26,860 bases of DNA from contig JAHJXP010000205.1 of NCBI GenBank assembly GCA_018827585.1, forward strand, positions 1 to 26,860. The letters are read 5' to 3'. The notes under the pieces were generated by a model. It did not search any database. It saw only the letters and a program-made list of their open reading frames with translations, and was not told where the DNA came from. Source of the DNA: Pseudomonadota bacterium (GTDB lineage: Bacteria; Desulfobacterota; Syntrophia; Syntrophales; UBA5619). This document shows, in pieces, positions 1-7,276 of the stretch. Made by a program: the position numbers and the translations under genes. The first letter of the stretch is position 1, and each line of letters begins with the position of its first letter.

Positions 1-1311
1 AAGCTGCCGGAACAGGAGAAGGTCTACGCGAACCGGCGGGGTCAGGGGACCTGCTTCTTCCGCCATGCCGAGCTCGAGCAGATGGGGATCCCCGTCATGG
101 CGGGGATTTACGGGACGAACCCGGCCGGCGGCGGGTATCAGGGGATCAGCCCGACGATCCTTCTGGCGCATAAGAACGCCAATATCGCGGTCGGCGGCGG
201 CGGGATCGTCAGCGGCATGAGCCCCAAGGGATCCTTCGATGAACAGGGCGCGGAGGAGCTGATCGAGGCGACGCGCCATTTCAAGTCGGTCCCCCCGGGG
301 AGCGTGAAGATCCATTACGGCGAGACAGGCTTCTTCCGGGCGGTCTTCGAGACGGAGACGCAGGTTCTGGACGCCCTGAAGGAGTACATGGCGGATATGC
401 CGGCGTACAACCCGCGGTTTTTCCGAGTGGCCGCCCCTGCCGAGCCGAAGTATCCGGCGGCGGAGATCCCCTTTCTCGTTCCCATGAATCAGAAGGCGGT
501 CTATGATTTCGACAATGTCCTGGCCCGGCTCGTGGACAACTCGGAGCATCTCGAGTTTCGTCCCGGTTTCGGCCCGGAGATTTACACGGGGCTGGTGAAG
601 ATCGACGGCTTTCTCATGGCGGCAATCGGCAACCGCCAGGGCCTGCTGCCGAACTATCCGGAATATACGAACGAGTACGCCGGCGCGGGGGGCAAGCTCT
701 ACCGCCAGGGCCTGATCAAGATGAACGAGTTCGTCACCCAGTGCGGCCGCGACCGGATCCCCGTCGTCTGGTTTCAGGACACCTCCGGGATCGACGTCGG
801 GGATACGGCGGAGAAGGCGGAACTCCTCGGTCTGGGACAATCCCTGATCTATTCCATCGAGCAGACGGATCTTCCCATGATGCTGGTCGTCCTCAGGAAG
901 GGGACGGCGGCGGCCCATTACGTGATGGGCGGTCCGACGGCGAACAACAACGACGCCTTCACCCTGGGGACGCCGGCGACGGAGATCTACGTCATGCACG
1001 GGGAGACGGCGGCGGCGGCGAGCTATGCCAGGAGGCTGGTCAAGGAGAAGGACGCCGGCCAGCCCCTGGGCCCGGTGATCGACAAAATGAACGAGATGGT
1101 GGAGCATTACCGCGAGACCTCGCAGCCTCTCTACTGCGCGAAGAAGGGATTCGTGGACGAAGTGGTTCGCTTCGAGGCGATCCGGGGTTACATGGTAGCC
1201 TTTGCGAACGGCGTCTACCAGAACCCCCGTTCGATCTGCCCGCATCACCATCTGATGCTGCCGAGGCTCATCCGTTCCCAGATCGTCAAAGGGCTGGAAC
1301 GGCCCGCTTAG
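1..1311 (+). CDS. gcdA: Glutaconyl-CoA decarboxylase alpha subunit (carboxyltransferase), 5'-truncated by window edge
   Basis: Carboxyltransferase subunit of the biotin-dependent, sodium-pumping glutaconyl-CoA decarboxylase, which moves the carboxyl group of glutaconyl-CoA to the biotin carrier and leaves crotonyl-CoA. The reading frame is open from base 1, so the gene starts upstream; 436 codons are visible, whereas Acidaminococcus GcdA has about 587 residues. From memory, the Acidaminococcus protein shares stretches such as EKVYxNRRGxGT, GIYGTNPAGGGY, GGKLYRQGLxKMNEFV, AEKAELLGLGQSLIYSI, LRKGTAAAHYV and the ending YQNPxSICP. The oxyanion-hole glycines and the crotonase-like fold of the C-terminal half are present. 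The beta (membrane), gamma (biotin) and delta subunits are not in the window. The next genes encode 2-oxoacid oxidoreductase and beta-oxidation enzymes, which suits a crotonyl-CoA route. The 139 bp gap to the next gene shows no clear terminator. Family assignment is firm; the exact substrate is inferred from the family. Confidence 0.93.
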   Translation, partial: KLPEQEKVYANRRGQGTCFFRHAELEQMGIPVMAGIYGTNPAGGGYQGISPTILLAHKNANIAVGGGGIVSGMSPKGSFDEQGAEELIEATRHFKSVPPGSVKIHYGETGFFRAVFETETQVLDALKEYMADMPAYNPRFFRVAAPAEPKYPAAEIPFLVPMNQKAVYDFDNVLARLVDNSEHLEFRPGFGPEIYTGLVKIDGFLMAAIGNRQGLLPNYPEYTNEYAGAGGKLYRQGLIKMNEFVTQCGRDRIPVVWFQDTSGIDVGDTAEKAELLGLGQSLIYSIEQTDLPMMLVVLRKGTAAAHYVMGGPTANNNDAFTLGTPATEIYVMHGETAAAASYARRLVKEKDAGQPLGPVIDKMNEMVEHYRETSQPLYCAKKGFVDEVVRFEAIRGYMVAFANGVYQNPRSICPHHHLMLPRLIRSQIVKGLERPA

Positions 1312-1450
1312 CCCGAGAGGCTTCGCCGGATTATGCCTAAGAAAGAGGATACGGGCCTGATTTGATGCCCGGGACAGCGGCGGGCGGATAGGTAAGCGGC
1401 GGTTTCTTCAACAAAGAGAGAGCCTTGATTGAAAGAAAGGATTAAGGGCT

Positions 1451-2578
1451 GTGGCAAAAGAAGCGAGACTGGTCCAGGGCAATCAGGCGATGGCGGAAGG
1501 CGCCATCTATGCGGGGGCGAGATTTTACGCCGGCTACCCCATTACGCCCTCTTCCGAGATCGCGGAGGAATGCTCGAAAGTGATGCTGAAGGTGGGCGGC
1601 GTCTACATGCAGATGGAGGACGAGATCGCCAGCATAGCCGCCGTGATCGGGGCCTCGCTGACCGGCGCGAAGGCCTTCACGGCGACCAGCGGGCCCGGTT
1701 TTTCTCTGATGCAGGAGAACTTGGGGCTTGCCGTCATGGGGGAAGTCCCCTGCGTGGTGATCGATGTTCAGCGATGCGGGCCGAGCACCGGCCTGGCAAC
1801 CAAACCGGCGCAGTCCGACATCATGCAGCTCCGCTGGGGACGGCATGGCGACCAGATCGTGATCGCCCTCTGCCCCGCGACTGTGAACGAGTGTTTCGCC
1901 CTGACGGTAACTGCCTTCAATTTTGCGGAAAAATTCCGCGTTCCCGTGATCCTCGCCCCCGATGAGATCGTGGGGCATATGCGCGAGAATTTTTCTGTCC
2001 CGGAGCCGGGAGAAATAGCGGTGATCGACCGGAAGAAACCTTCCGTTTCCGCGGACCGGTATCTGCCCTTCGCCGCCGATGCCGATGGCGTGGCTCCGCT
2101 GGCGGCCTACGGCAGCGACTACGTCTTCCACGTGTCGAGCTCCATGCACGGCAGGGACGGTTACAGCAACAACGATCCCGCCAACGCCGCATGGCGGGTG
2201 GCGCAGTTGCACCGGAAGATCGAGATGCACCAGGACGAGATCGTTCTCACCAAGAGCTTCGCCGTGGAGGATGCAGACGTCCTGCTTATCGCCTACGGGG
2301 CGACGACCCGCGCCGGCCGCGCCGCGGCGATGGAGGCGCGCAAGCAGGGAATCAAGGCCGGCGTCCTGCAGCTTGTCACCCTCTGGCCGTTCGCGGACAA
2401 GGAAGTAGCCGCCCTGGCTAAAAAGGCGAAAACCGTCGTCGTCCCGGAGATGAACTACAGCGGCCAGGTCGCCGGCGAGGTCCGGCGGGTCCTCGGTTCC
2501 GGGGCGGAGATCCGCAGGGTTAACAGCTACAACGGGGAGATTATTTCGCCGCAGGACATTCTCAAGGCGATCGTGTGA
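1451..2578 (+). CDS. korA: 2-oxoacid:ferredoxin oxidoreductase alpha subunit (KorA/PadG-like)
   Basis: Alpha subunit of a thiamine-diphosphate enzyme that oxidatively decarboxylates a 2-oxoacid to its acyl-CoA, passing electrons to ferredoxin or a flavoprotein. The 375-residue protein starts with the family signature QGNQAMAEGA and FYAGYPITPSSE (about residues 8-36), then the pyrimidine-domain stretch MEDEIASIAAVIGAS and TATSGPGFSLM, and ends with a transketolase C-like domain (LLIAYGATTRAGRAA, then VPEMNYSGQ). GTG at 1451 is chosen because GAAAGG lies 10 bases upstream and the homologous N-terminus begins right there. Beta and gamma subunits follow. Substrate is not settled: 2-oxoglutarate is the default for this subfamily, but phenylglyoxylate-type or branched-chain substrates are possible. 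The TGA stop lies inside the left end of a repeat element (2576-2707). Confidence 0.9.
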   Translation: MAKEARLVQGNQAMAEGAIYAGARFYAGYPITPSSEIAEECSKVMLKVGGVYMQMEDEIASIAAVIGASLTGAKAFTATSGPGFSLMQENLGLAVMGEVPCVVIDVQRCGPSTGLATKPAQSDIMQLRWGRHGDQIVIALCPATVNECFALTVTAFNFAEKFRVPVILAPDEIVGHMRENFSVPEPGEIAVIDRKKPSVSADRYLPFAADADGVAPLAAYGSDYVFHVSSSMHGRDGYSNNDPANAAWRVAQLHRKIEMHQDEIVLTKSFAVEDADVLLIAYGATTRAGRAAAMEARKQGIKAGVLQLVTLWPFADKEVAALAKKAKTVVVPEMNYSGQVAGEVRRVLGSGAEIRRVNSYNGEIISPQDILKAIV

Positions 2579-2707
2579 CGCATTCATGAATAGTCGTCAT
2601 TCCGGCGGAAGCCCGAATCCGGAGAACATGTTACTCCCGGCAAAGACCGGATTCCCGTTTTGCGAAAATGACAGAAGGTGGGTTTTTCAGAATTTTACGA
2701 AGTCGTC
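2576..2707. repeat. Inverted-repeat element E between korA and korB (MITE/REP-like)
   Basis: A 132-bp palindromic element fills the gap between the alpha and beta oxidoreductase genes. Its left end (2576-2595) matches the terminal consensus TGACGAACTCGTAAAAAGTC at 14 of 20 positions by hand count, and its first three bases are the korA stop codon. Its right end (2690-2707) is the reverse-complement type, GAATTTTACGAAGTCGTC. Inside lies a second palindrome: GTCATT (2596-2601) against AATGAC (2667-2672), and GAATCCGG (2615-2622) against CCGGATTC (2647-2654). Size and plan match the element at 17021-17154. It has no coding capacity. The RNA copy would fold into a long hairpin within the operon transcript. 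Confidence 0.7.
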
Positions 2708-2734
2708 GTCATTCATTGGAACAGGGGGTGGGCA

Positions 2735-3559
2735 GTGTCGCACGCAACAGGAATAAGATATCTCAAAGACGGGGTCCTGCCGCACATGTGGTGCTCCGGC
2801 TGCGGGATCGGCGTCATGCTGGGGGCCATGCTCCGCGCGTTCGAGGAGCTTGATTACAAAAACACCGACACCGTCGTGGTGACGGGGATCGGCTGCACCG
2901 GCAAGGCCGACGACTATCTGGTGACCAACGCCCTGCACACGACGCACGGCCGCGCCCTGGCGTATGCGACGGGGATCAAGGCCTTCAATCCGAGTCTGCA
3001 CGTGGTGGTCCTGATGGGCGACGGGGACAGCGTCACCATCGGCGGGAATCATTTCATCCATGCCGCGCGGCGGAATATCGATCTGACGGCCATCGTCATC
3101 CACAATTTCAACTTCGGCATGACGGGGGGGCAGGTCGCCGGCACCACGCCGGGCGGCAGATTTACCAGCACCACGGCCTGGGGAAACCCGGAGCGCGACT
3201 TCGATATCTGCGCCCTGGCGGAAGTCGCCGGCGCCAATTACGTGGCCAGGGAGACGCCCTACCACGGCTGGGAACTCAAGGAACGCATCAAGGAAGCCCT
3301 GGATAAAAAAGGGTTTTCGCTGGTGGAGGTCTTCAGCCCCTGCCCCACCCATTTCGGCAAGAACAACGAAATGAAGCAGACCCGCGAGATGCTCGACTGG
3401 TTCAGGGAAAGGGGCCTGCCCGTGGAGCGGTACCGAAAATTGAGCGCCGGGGAGAAGAAGAACCATTTCCCCGTCGGGAAACTGGTGGACCGCGATGAGC
3501 CGGACTTCAATGCGCGCTACGAGGAGATCAGGGCCAGGGCAACGGCCCCTGAGGGCTGA
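2735..3559 (+). CDS. korB: 2-oxoacid:ferredoxin oxidoreductase beta subunit, TPP-binding (KorB/PadI-like)
   Basis: Beta subunit that binds thiamine diphosphate and one [4Fe-4S] cluster in the 2-oxoacid oxidoreductase. GTG at 2735 gives 274 residues beginning just before the conserved HMWCSGCGIG motif, whose two cysteines are cluster ligands; ACAGGGGG lies about six bases upstream. A longer in-frame ATG at 2678 would translate the right end of repeat element E and is rejected. Other visible motifs are GIGCTGK (cluster and TPP region), THGRALAYATGIK, the TPP/Mg signature GDGD followed about 27 residues later by NFNFGMTGGQ, and a late CPTHFGKNN. The stop is 17 bases before the gamma subunit ATG, so the two are co-transcribed. 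Confidence 0.9.
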   Translation: MSHATGIRYLKDGVLPHMWCSGCGIGVMLGAMLRAFEELDYKNTDTVVVTGIGCTGKADDYLVTNALHTTHGRALAYATGIKAFNPSLHVVVLMGDGDSVTIGGNHFIHAARRNIDLTAIVIHNFNFGMTGGQVAGTTPGGRFTSTTAWGNPERDFDICALAEVAGANYVARETPYHGWELKERIKEALDKKGFSLVEVFSPCPTHFGKNNEMKQTREMLDWFRERGLPVERYRKLSAGEKKNHFPVGKLVDRDEPDFNARYEEIRARATAPEG

Positions 3560-3576
3560 GGAAGGAAGGAAACGAG

Positions 3577-4107
3577 ATGAACGAAAAGAAGGAACGCTAC
3601 GAAGTCATCCTTGCCGGATCCGGGGGCCAGGGGCTGGTGCTTGCCGGCATCATGCTGGGCGAAGCGGCGGTCCGGGAGGGCAGGAACGTGGTCCAGACCC
3701 AGTCCTACGGCATTGCCAGCCGCGGCGGCCTCTCCCTGGCGGAGGTGATCATTGATCGGGAGGAGATAATCTACCAGCAGGTCCAACAGCCGGACGTCAT
3801 CCTGGCGCTGACGGAAGAGGCCCTGGAAAAGTACGCGGCCCTGGCGGACGAGGGGGTCCGCATTTTTTACGACACGACGCTGGCAAAGCCCAGGACGGGG
3901 GCAAACCTGACCGGTCATCCCTTTACGAAGATCGCCAGCGATCTGGGGAATGTGGCCGCCGTAAACATCCTTGCCCTGGGAACGATGCTCGCTGCGATCC
4001 CCGTGGTGAAGACGGAAAGCCTCGCCGGGGTGATCCGGAAGCGGTTCAAGGGGACGGCCCTGGAGATGAACCTCAAGGCGCTCTCGACGGGCGAGGAACT
4101 CGTCTAA
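3577..4107 (+). CDS. korC: 2-oxoacid:ferredoxin oxidoreductase gamma subunit (KorC/PadE-like)
   Basis: Gamma subunit (176 residues) of the same oxidoreductase, the domain that closes over CoA and helps the complex assemble. It begins with the family signature YEVILAGSGGQGLVLAG, followed by VVQTQSYGIASRGG and the internal LGNVAAVNILALGTM. ATG at 3577 has GGAAGGAAACGAG just upstream. No separate delta (ferredoxin) gene follows; the next gene instead carries a two-cluster ferredoxin at its own C-terminus, which probably takes over that role. A gap of 83 bases to the next start contains a short out-of-frame ATG that soon stops. Confidence 0.9.
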   Translation: MNEKKERYEVILAGSGGQGLVLAGIMLGEAAVREGRNVVQTQSYGIASRGGLSLAEVIIDREEIIYQQVQQPDVILALTEEALEKYAALADEGVRIFYDTTLAKPRTGANLTGHPFTKIASDLGNVAAVNILALGTMLAAIPVVKTESLAGVIRKRFKGTALEMNLKALSTGEELV

Positions 4108-4190
4108 ACGCATTTTCCCGTGGATCATGACGGAAAGGATTTGCTGTAGAGGAGCTGAAATGAAGGCATTGTTCGGAAAGGGGAACAAAC

Positions 4191-5798
4191 TTGAGCGCCA
4201 TTGAGTGCGGGAAGAAGACGACGGCCCCCTGCCGGGAGGCCTGTCCGGCGGGAATTGACGTCCCCCTGTATGTCAGGCTCATCAGGAACGGGGATTTTGA
4301 AAAGGCGCTGGCCGTGATCCGGGAGAGGATACCGTTCCCCTTTGTCTGCGGTTATGCCTGCGTCCATCCCTGCGAGGCGAAATGCGCGCGGATCCAGTTT
4401 GACGAGGCCGTCGCCATCCGGATGCTCAAAAGGGTCGCCGCGGAGAGGGGCGGACGGAAAAAGCCCAAGATCGTCAAACGGCCGTCTACGGGAAAGAAGG
4501 TTGCAGTCATCGGCGCCGGTCCCTGCGGCCTGACGGCCGCCCACTATCTGAACGTCCTGGGGCACAGGGTCACCGTCTATGAGGCCCTCCCCCTCCCCGG
4601 CGGCATGCTGCGCTACGGCATCCCGGAGTATCGGCTTCCCGAGGACGTCGTGGACAGGGAGATCGGGTTGATCCGGGAAGGCGGCGTCGAGATCATAACG
4701 GGCGCGCCTGTCTCCTCGGCGGCAGCCTTGCGGGAAAAAGGTTTTGATGCGGTCCTGACGGCGACGGGCGCCTGGAGGCCGGCCAGGATGGGGATCCCGG
4801 GCGAGGATTCGCCGAACGTCATCGACGGCCTCTCCTTTCTGAGGCGGATCAACGAGGGGAAGACCCCGGCGGTCGGCCGGAAGGTGATCGTCGTGGGAGG
4901 AGGCAATACGGCCGTCGATGCGGCCCGGTCCGCCGTCCGCCTCGGCGCCGAGGTGGTCCAGCTCTATCGCCGGACCCGCTCGGAAATGCCCGCCGGCGAC
5001 GAGGAGATTGTCGGGGCCGTTGAGGAGGGCGTCCGCATCGAGTTCCTGACGGCGCCCGTGAAGATCGAAGACAACCGGACGACCTGCGTCCGGATGAGAC
5101 CGGGGGAAACCGACGCAAGCGGCAGACCGGCGCCCGTTCCCATTGCCGGCAGCGAGTATTGTCTGGAATTTGACACGCTGATCATGGCGGTCGGCCAGTT
5201 TGCGGACGCCGCTTCCGTAAACCTCGAAGGGCGGGAAAACGGGACGGTGCACGCCGATGAGGGCACTCTGGCCACCGGGCGAAGGGGGATCTTCGCCGGA
5301 GGGGACGCCGTGAAGGGGCCCGCGACGATCATCGAGGCCATCGCCCAGGGGAGGAAGGCCTGCGTCTCCATCGACCGTTTTTTAGGGGGCGCGGGGATCA
5401 TCCCGGAATATCTGTCGGAAGAGATAGAGCCGGTGCCGCCGGTGACCGCGCCGCGGGGAACGGGGCGGCCGGCCGTCGGGACGATTGCCCTGAAAACAAG
5501 GTGCGCCGCCTTCACGCCCGTCGAGCGGGCCTATGCCAAAAAAGAGGCGCAGGCGGAGGCATCGCGCTGCCTCTCCTGCGACCTCCGCGATTTCGACGTG
5601 GCGATCAACGACCTGCTTTGCAAGGACTGCGGCTATTGCCGGGAGGTTTGCAGCCTCGGGATTTTCATGCAATCCGAGGATTTCAACCCCGGGGGCTACC
5701 GACCCGCCGTTGCGATCAACACGGACAGATGCGTCGGCTGCCTGAGATGCCTCTACATCTGCCCGGATTTTGCCATTACGATCCGGGACAAGGAATAG
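4191..5798 (+). CDS. GltD/PadH-like FAD-NAD(P) oxidoreductase fused to a C-terminal 2x[4Fe-4S] ferredoxin
   Basis: Electron-transfer flavoprotein (535 residues) expected to link reduced ferredoxin to NAD(P). Order of domains: an N-terminal Fe-S segment of the glutamate-synthase small-subunit type (CREACPAGIDVPLY near residue 14, then CGYACVHPCEAKC near 53-66); the FAD Rossmann motif VIGAGPCGLTAA near 105; the GGMLRYGIPEYRLP signature; the NAD(P) motif VVGGGNTAVDAAR near 230; FAGGD near 365 closing the FAD site; and a dicluster ferredoxin, CKDCGYCREVC and CVGCLRCLYICP, at 470-525. TTG at 4191 is the only workable start: a stop in the same frame lies at 4161-4163, and GGAAAGGGG sits seven bases upstream. 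Placement after alpha-beta-gamma genes resembles the NAD-linked phenylglyoxylate dehydrogenase of denitrifiers, where PadH is GltD-like and a separate small subunit carries the clusters. The role here is inferred. Confidence 0.85.
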   Translation: MSAIECGKKTTAPCREACPAGIDVPLYVRLIRNGDFEKALAVIRERIPFPFVCGYACVHPCEAKCARIQFDEAVAIRMLKRVAAERGGRKKPKIVKRPSTGKKVAVIGAGPCGLTAAHYLNVLGHRVTVYEALPLPGGMLRYGIPEYRLPEDVVDREIGLIREGGVEIITGAPVSSAAALREKGFDAVLTATGAWRPARMGIPGEDSPNVIDGLSFLRRINEGKTPAVGRKVIVVGGGNTAVDAARSAVRLGAEVVQLYRRTRSEMPAGDEEIVGAVEEGVRIEFLTAPVKIEDNRTTCVRMRPGETDASGRPAPVPIAGSEYCLEFDTLIMAVGQFADAASVNLEGRENGTVHADEGTLATGRRGIFAGGDAVKGPATIIEAIAQGRKACVSIDRFLGGAGIIPEYLSEEIEPVPPVTAPRGTGRPAVGTIALKTRCAAFTPVERAYAKKEAQAEASRCLSCDLRDFDVAINDLLCKDCGYCREVCSLGIFMQSEDFNPGGYRPAVAINTDRCVGCLRCLYICPDFAITIRDKE

Positions 5799-5810
5799 GG
5801 AGAGAAAAAT

Positions 5811-5939
5811 ATGGGACTAATGACAAAAGCAGAATATATCGAGCCGCTCCGGAGGCTCAAACCGACGGTGTACATGTTCGGGGAGAAGGTCGAATACGTC
5901 GTGGACAACCCGCGCCTCCGGGTGGGCATCGAGGAATGA
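5811..5939 (+). pseudogene. N-terminal relic (42 codons) of 4-hydroxybutyryl-CoA dehydratase
   Basis: A short frame with its own ATG and upstream GGGAGAG encodes 42 residues. Its stretch AEYIEPLRRLKPTVYMFGEK, followed by VEYVVDNPRLR, aligns from memory with the start of clostridial 4-hydroxybutyryl-CoA dehydratase/vinylacetyl-CoA isomerase (AbfD), which reads AEQYIESLRKLNTRVYMFGE and then WVDHPMIRPSIN. Full-length AbfD is about 485 residues and carries all FAD and [4Fe-4S] ligands downstream of this point, so the fragment cannot be the enzyme. After GIEE a TGA occurs and the thiolase Shine-Dalgarno follows within 15 bases, which points to a deletion that removed the body of the gene. Alternatively it is retained as a small peptide or translational coupler. 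The start and ribosome-binding site are intact. Confidence 0.75.
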
Positions 5940-5964
5940 CGGCAAAAAGGAGAGAAAGAAAAAC

Positions 5965-7236
5965 ATGGATAACGTGGTGATACTCAGTTGCGTCCGCACC
6001 CCCATCGGCGGCTACGGCGGCGCTCTGAAGGAGGTGCCGGTGTACCGCATGGGGAGCCTCGTCCTGCAGGAGGCGGCAAGGCTGGCAAATGTCGACCCGG
6101 CCGCGATCGACGACGTGATCATGGGCACCGCTTACCAGAACGGGGAATGCGCGAACGGGGCCCGCATGGCCGTCCTCGACGCCGGCTGGCCCGACACGGT
6201 GCCGGGAGTCGTCCTCGACCGGCGGTGCTGTTCCGGCCTGGAGTCCATCTTTTACGGCGTCATGAAGATCCAGACGGGCAATGCGGAGATCGTCATTGCC
6301 GGCGGCATGGACAGCATGAGCCAGGCGGAGCTTTACATCCCCGGCGATATCCGTTGGGGGCTCGGCGGCCGCAACCACGAAAAATACGGCTTCATGCCCC
6401 GGGGACACGGGGCCCTCGCCATGTGGGGAATCCCTTTTTACGACCGTCTCCAGCGGGGCCGGGTCATGTCCCAGCCGATCGCGCGTTACGGCGAGCTGAG
6501 TTCCATGATGACCTGGGCGGAGACCGCCGCCAGGCTGGAGGGCATCACCCGGGAAGAGGCCGATCGGTGGGCCTGCCGGAGCCACCGGAAGGCGATTGCC
6601 GCCCAGGACGCTGGCAAGTTCGCCGAGGAGATCGTCCCCGTTCCCGTGGGGAAAGGGGAGAACGGTGAGACCCTCTTTTTCGCCGCCGACGAAGGGCCCC
6701 GGAGGGACACGACGCCGGAGAAGCTCGCCAAGCTCCGTCCAGTTTATCCCGACGGCGTTTGCACGGCGGGGAATTCCTCCTCCGAGAACGACGGCGCGGC
6801 TGCCGTAGTCCTTGCCTCGGAAAAGAAGGCGCGGGAGCTCGGGGCAAAGCCCCTGGCCTACTTTCGTTCCTGCGCCGTCGCCGCGACCGATCCGACACTG
6901 ACCTATCCGGCCGTGCCGGCTTCCGTCAACAAGGCCCTCCGGAAGATCGGCCTGACCATCGACCGGATGGACCTCATCGAAATCCAGGAGGCCTTCGCCG
7001 TGCAATGCCTCGCCGACGCCCGCCTTTCGGGGCTCGATGACGAACAGATGGACGCCCGGGTAAACGTGAACGGCTCCGGCATCTCCCTGGGTCATCCCAT
7101 CGGTGCGACGGGGACCATGCGACTGACGACCCTGCTTCATGAGATGAGAAGAAGGGACTGCCGGTACGGCCTGGAAACGGTCTGCGGCGGCGGCGGCCAG
7201 GGGATCTGCATGGTCGTGGAAAGAAGGGCGGAATGA
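5965..7236 (+). CDS. Thiolase (acetyl-CoA C-acetyltransferase family)
   Basis: Thiolase of 423 residues, expected to cleave acetoacetyl-CoA (or a related 3-oxoacyl-CoA) with CoA to acetyl-CoA. The N-terminus VVILSCVRTPIGGYGGAL is typical. The nucleophile is in LDRRCCSGLES (Cys88; the usual glycine after it is a second Cys, 89). The remaining catalytic set is present: QEAFA, GHPIGATG (His377) and CGGGGQG (Cys407). It is about 30 residues longer than standard biosynthetic thiolases, with the extra length mainly in the loop after residue 140 (GHGALAMWGIPFYDRLQRG), a region shaping the acyl pocket, so the natural substrate may not be plain acetoacetyl-CoA. ATG at 5965 is preceded by AAAAGGAGAG. 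Upstream lies the dehydratase relic, downstream a 3-hydroxyacyl-CoA dehydrogenase. Confidence 0.9.
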   Translation: MDNVVILSCVRTPIGGYGGALKEVPVYRMGSLVLQEAARLANVDPAAIDDVIMGTAYQNGECANGARMAVLDAGWPDTVPGVVLDRRCCSGLESIFYGVMKIQTGNAEIVIAGGMDSMSQAELYIPGDIRWGLGGRNHEKYGFMPRGHGALAMWGIPFYDRLQRGRVMSQPIARYGELSSMMTWAETAARLEGITREEADRWACRSHRKAIAAQDAGKFAEEIVPVPVGKGENGETLFFAADEGPRRDTTPEKLAKLRPVYPDGVCTAGNSSSENDGAAAVVLASEKKARELGAKPLAYFRSCAVAATDPTLTYPAVPASVNKALRKIGLTIDRMDLIEIQEAFAVQCLADARLSGLDDEQMDARVNVNGSGISLGHPIGATGTMRLTTLLHEMRRRDCRYGLETVCGGGGQGICMVVERRAE

Positions 7237-7276
7237 CAAAACAGGCTCTGATGGACTTCTTGCGGGGACATCAAAC

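Noticed and set aside
2678..2734. Longer start for korB at ATG 2678
   Set aside because: The extra residues translate a repeat-element end; GTG 2735 has a good ribosome-binding site and matches the family start.
4125..5252. 375-residue - strand frame
   Set aside because: Antisense to the flavoprotein gene; no motif, composition typical of a shadow frame.
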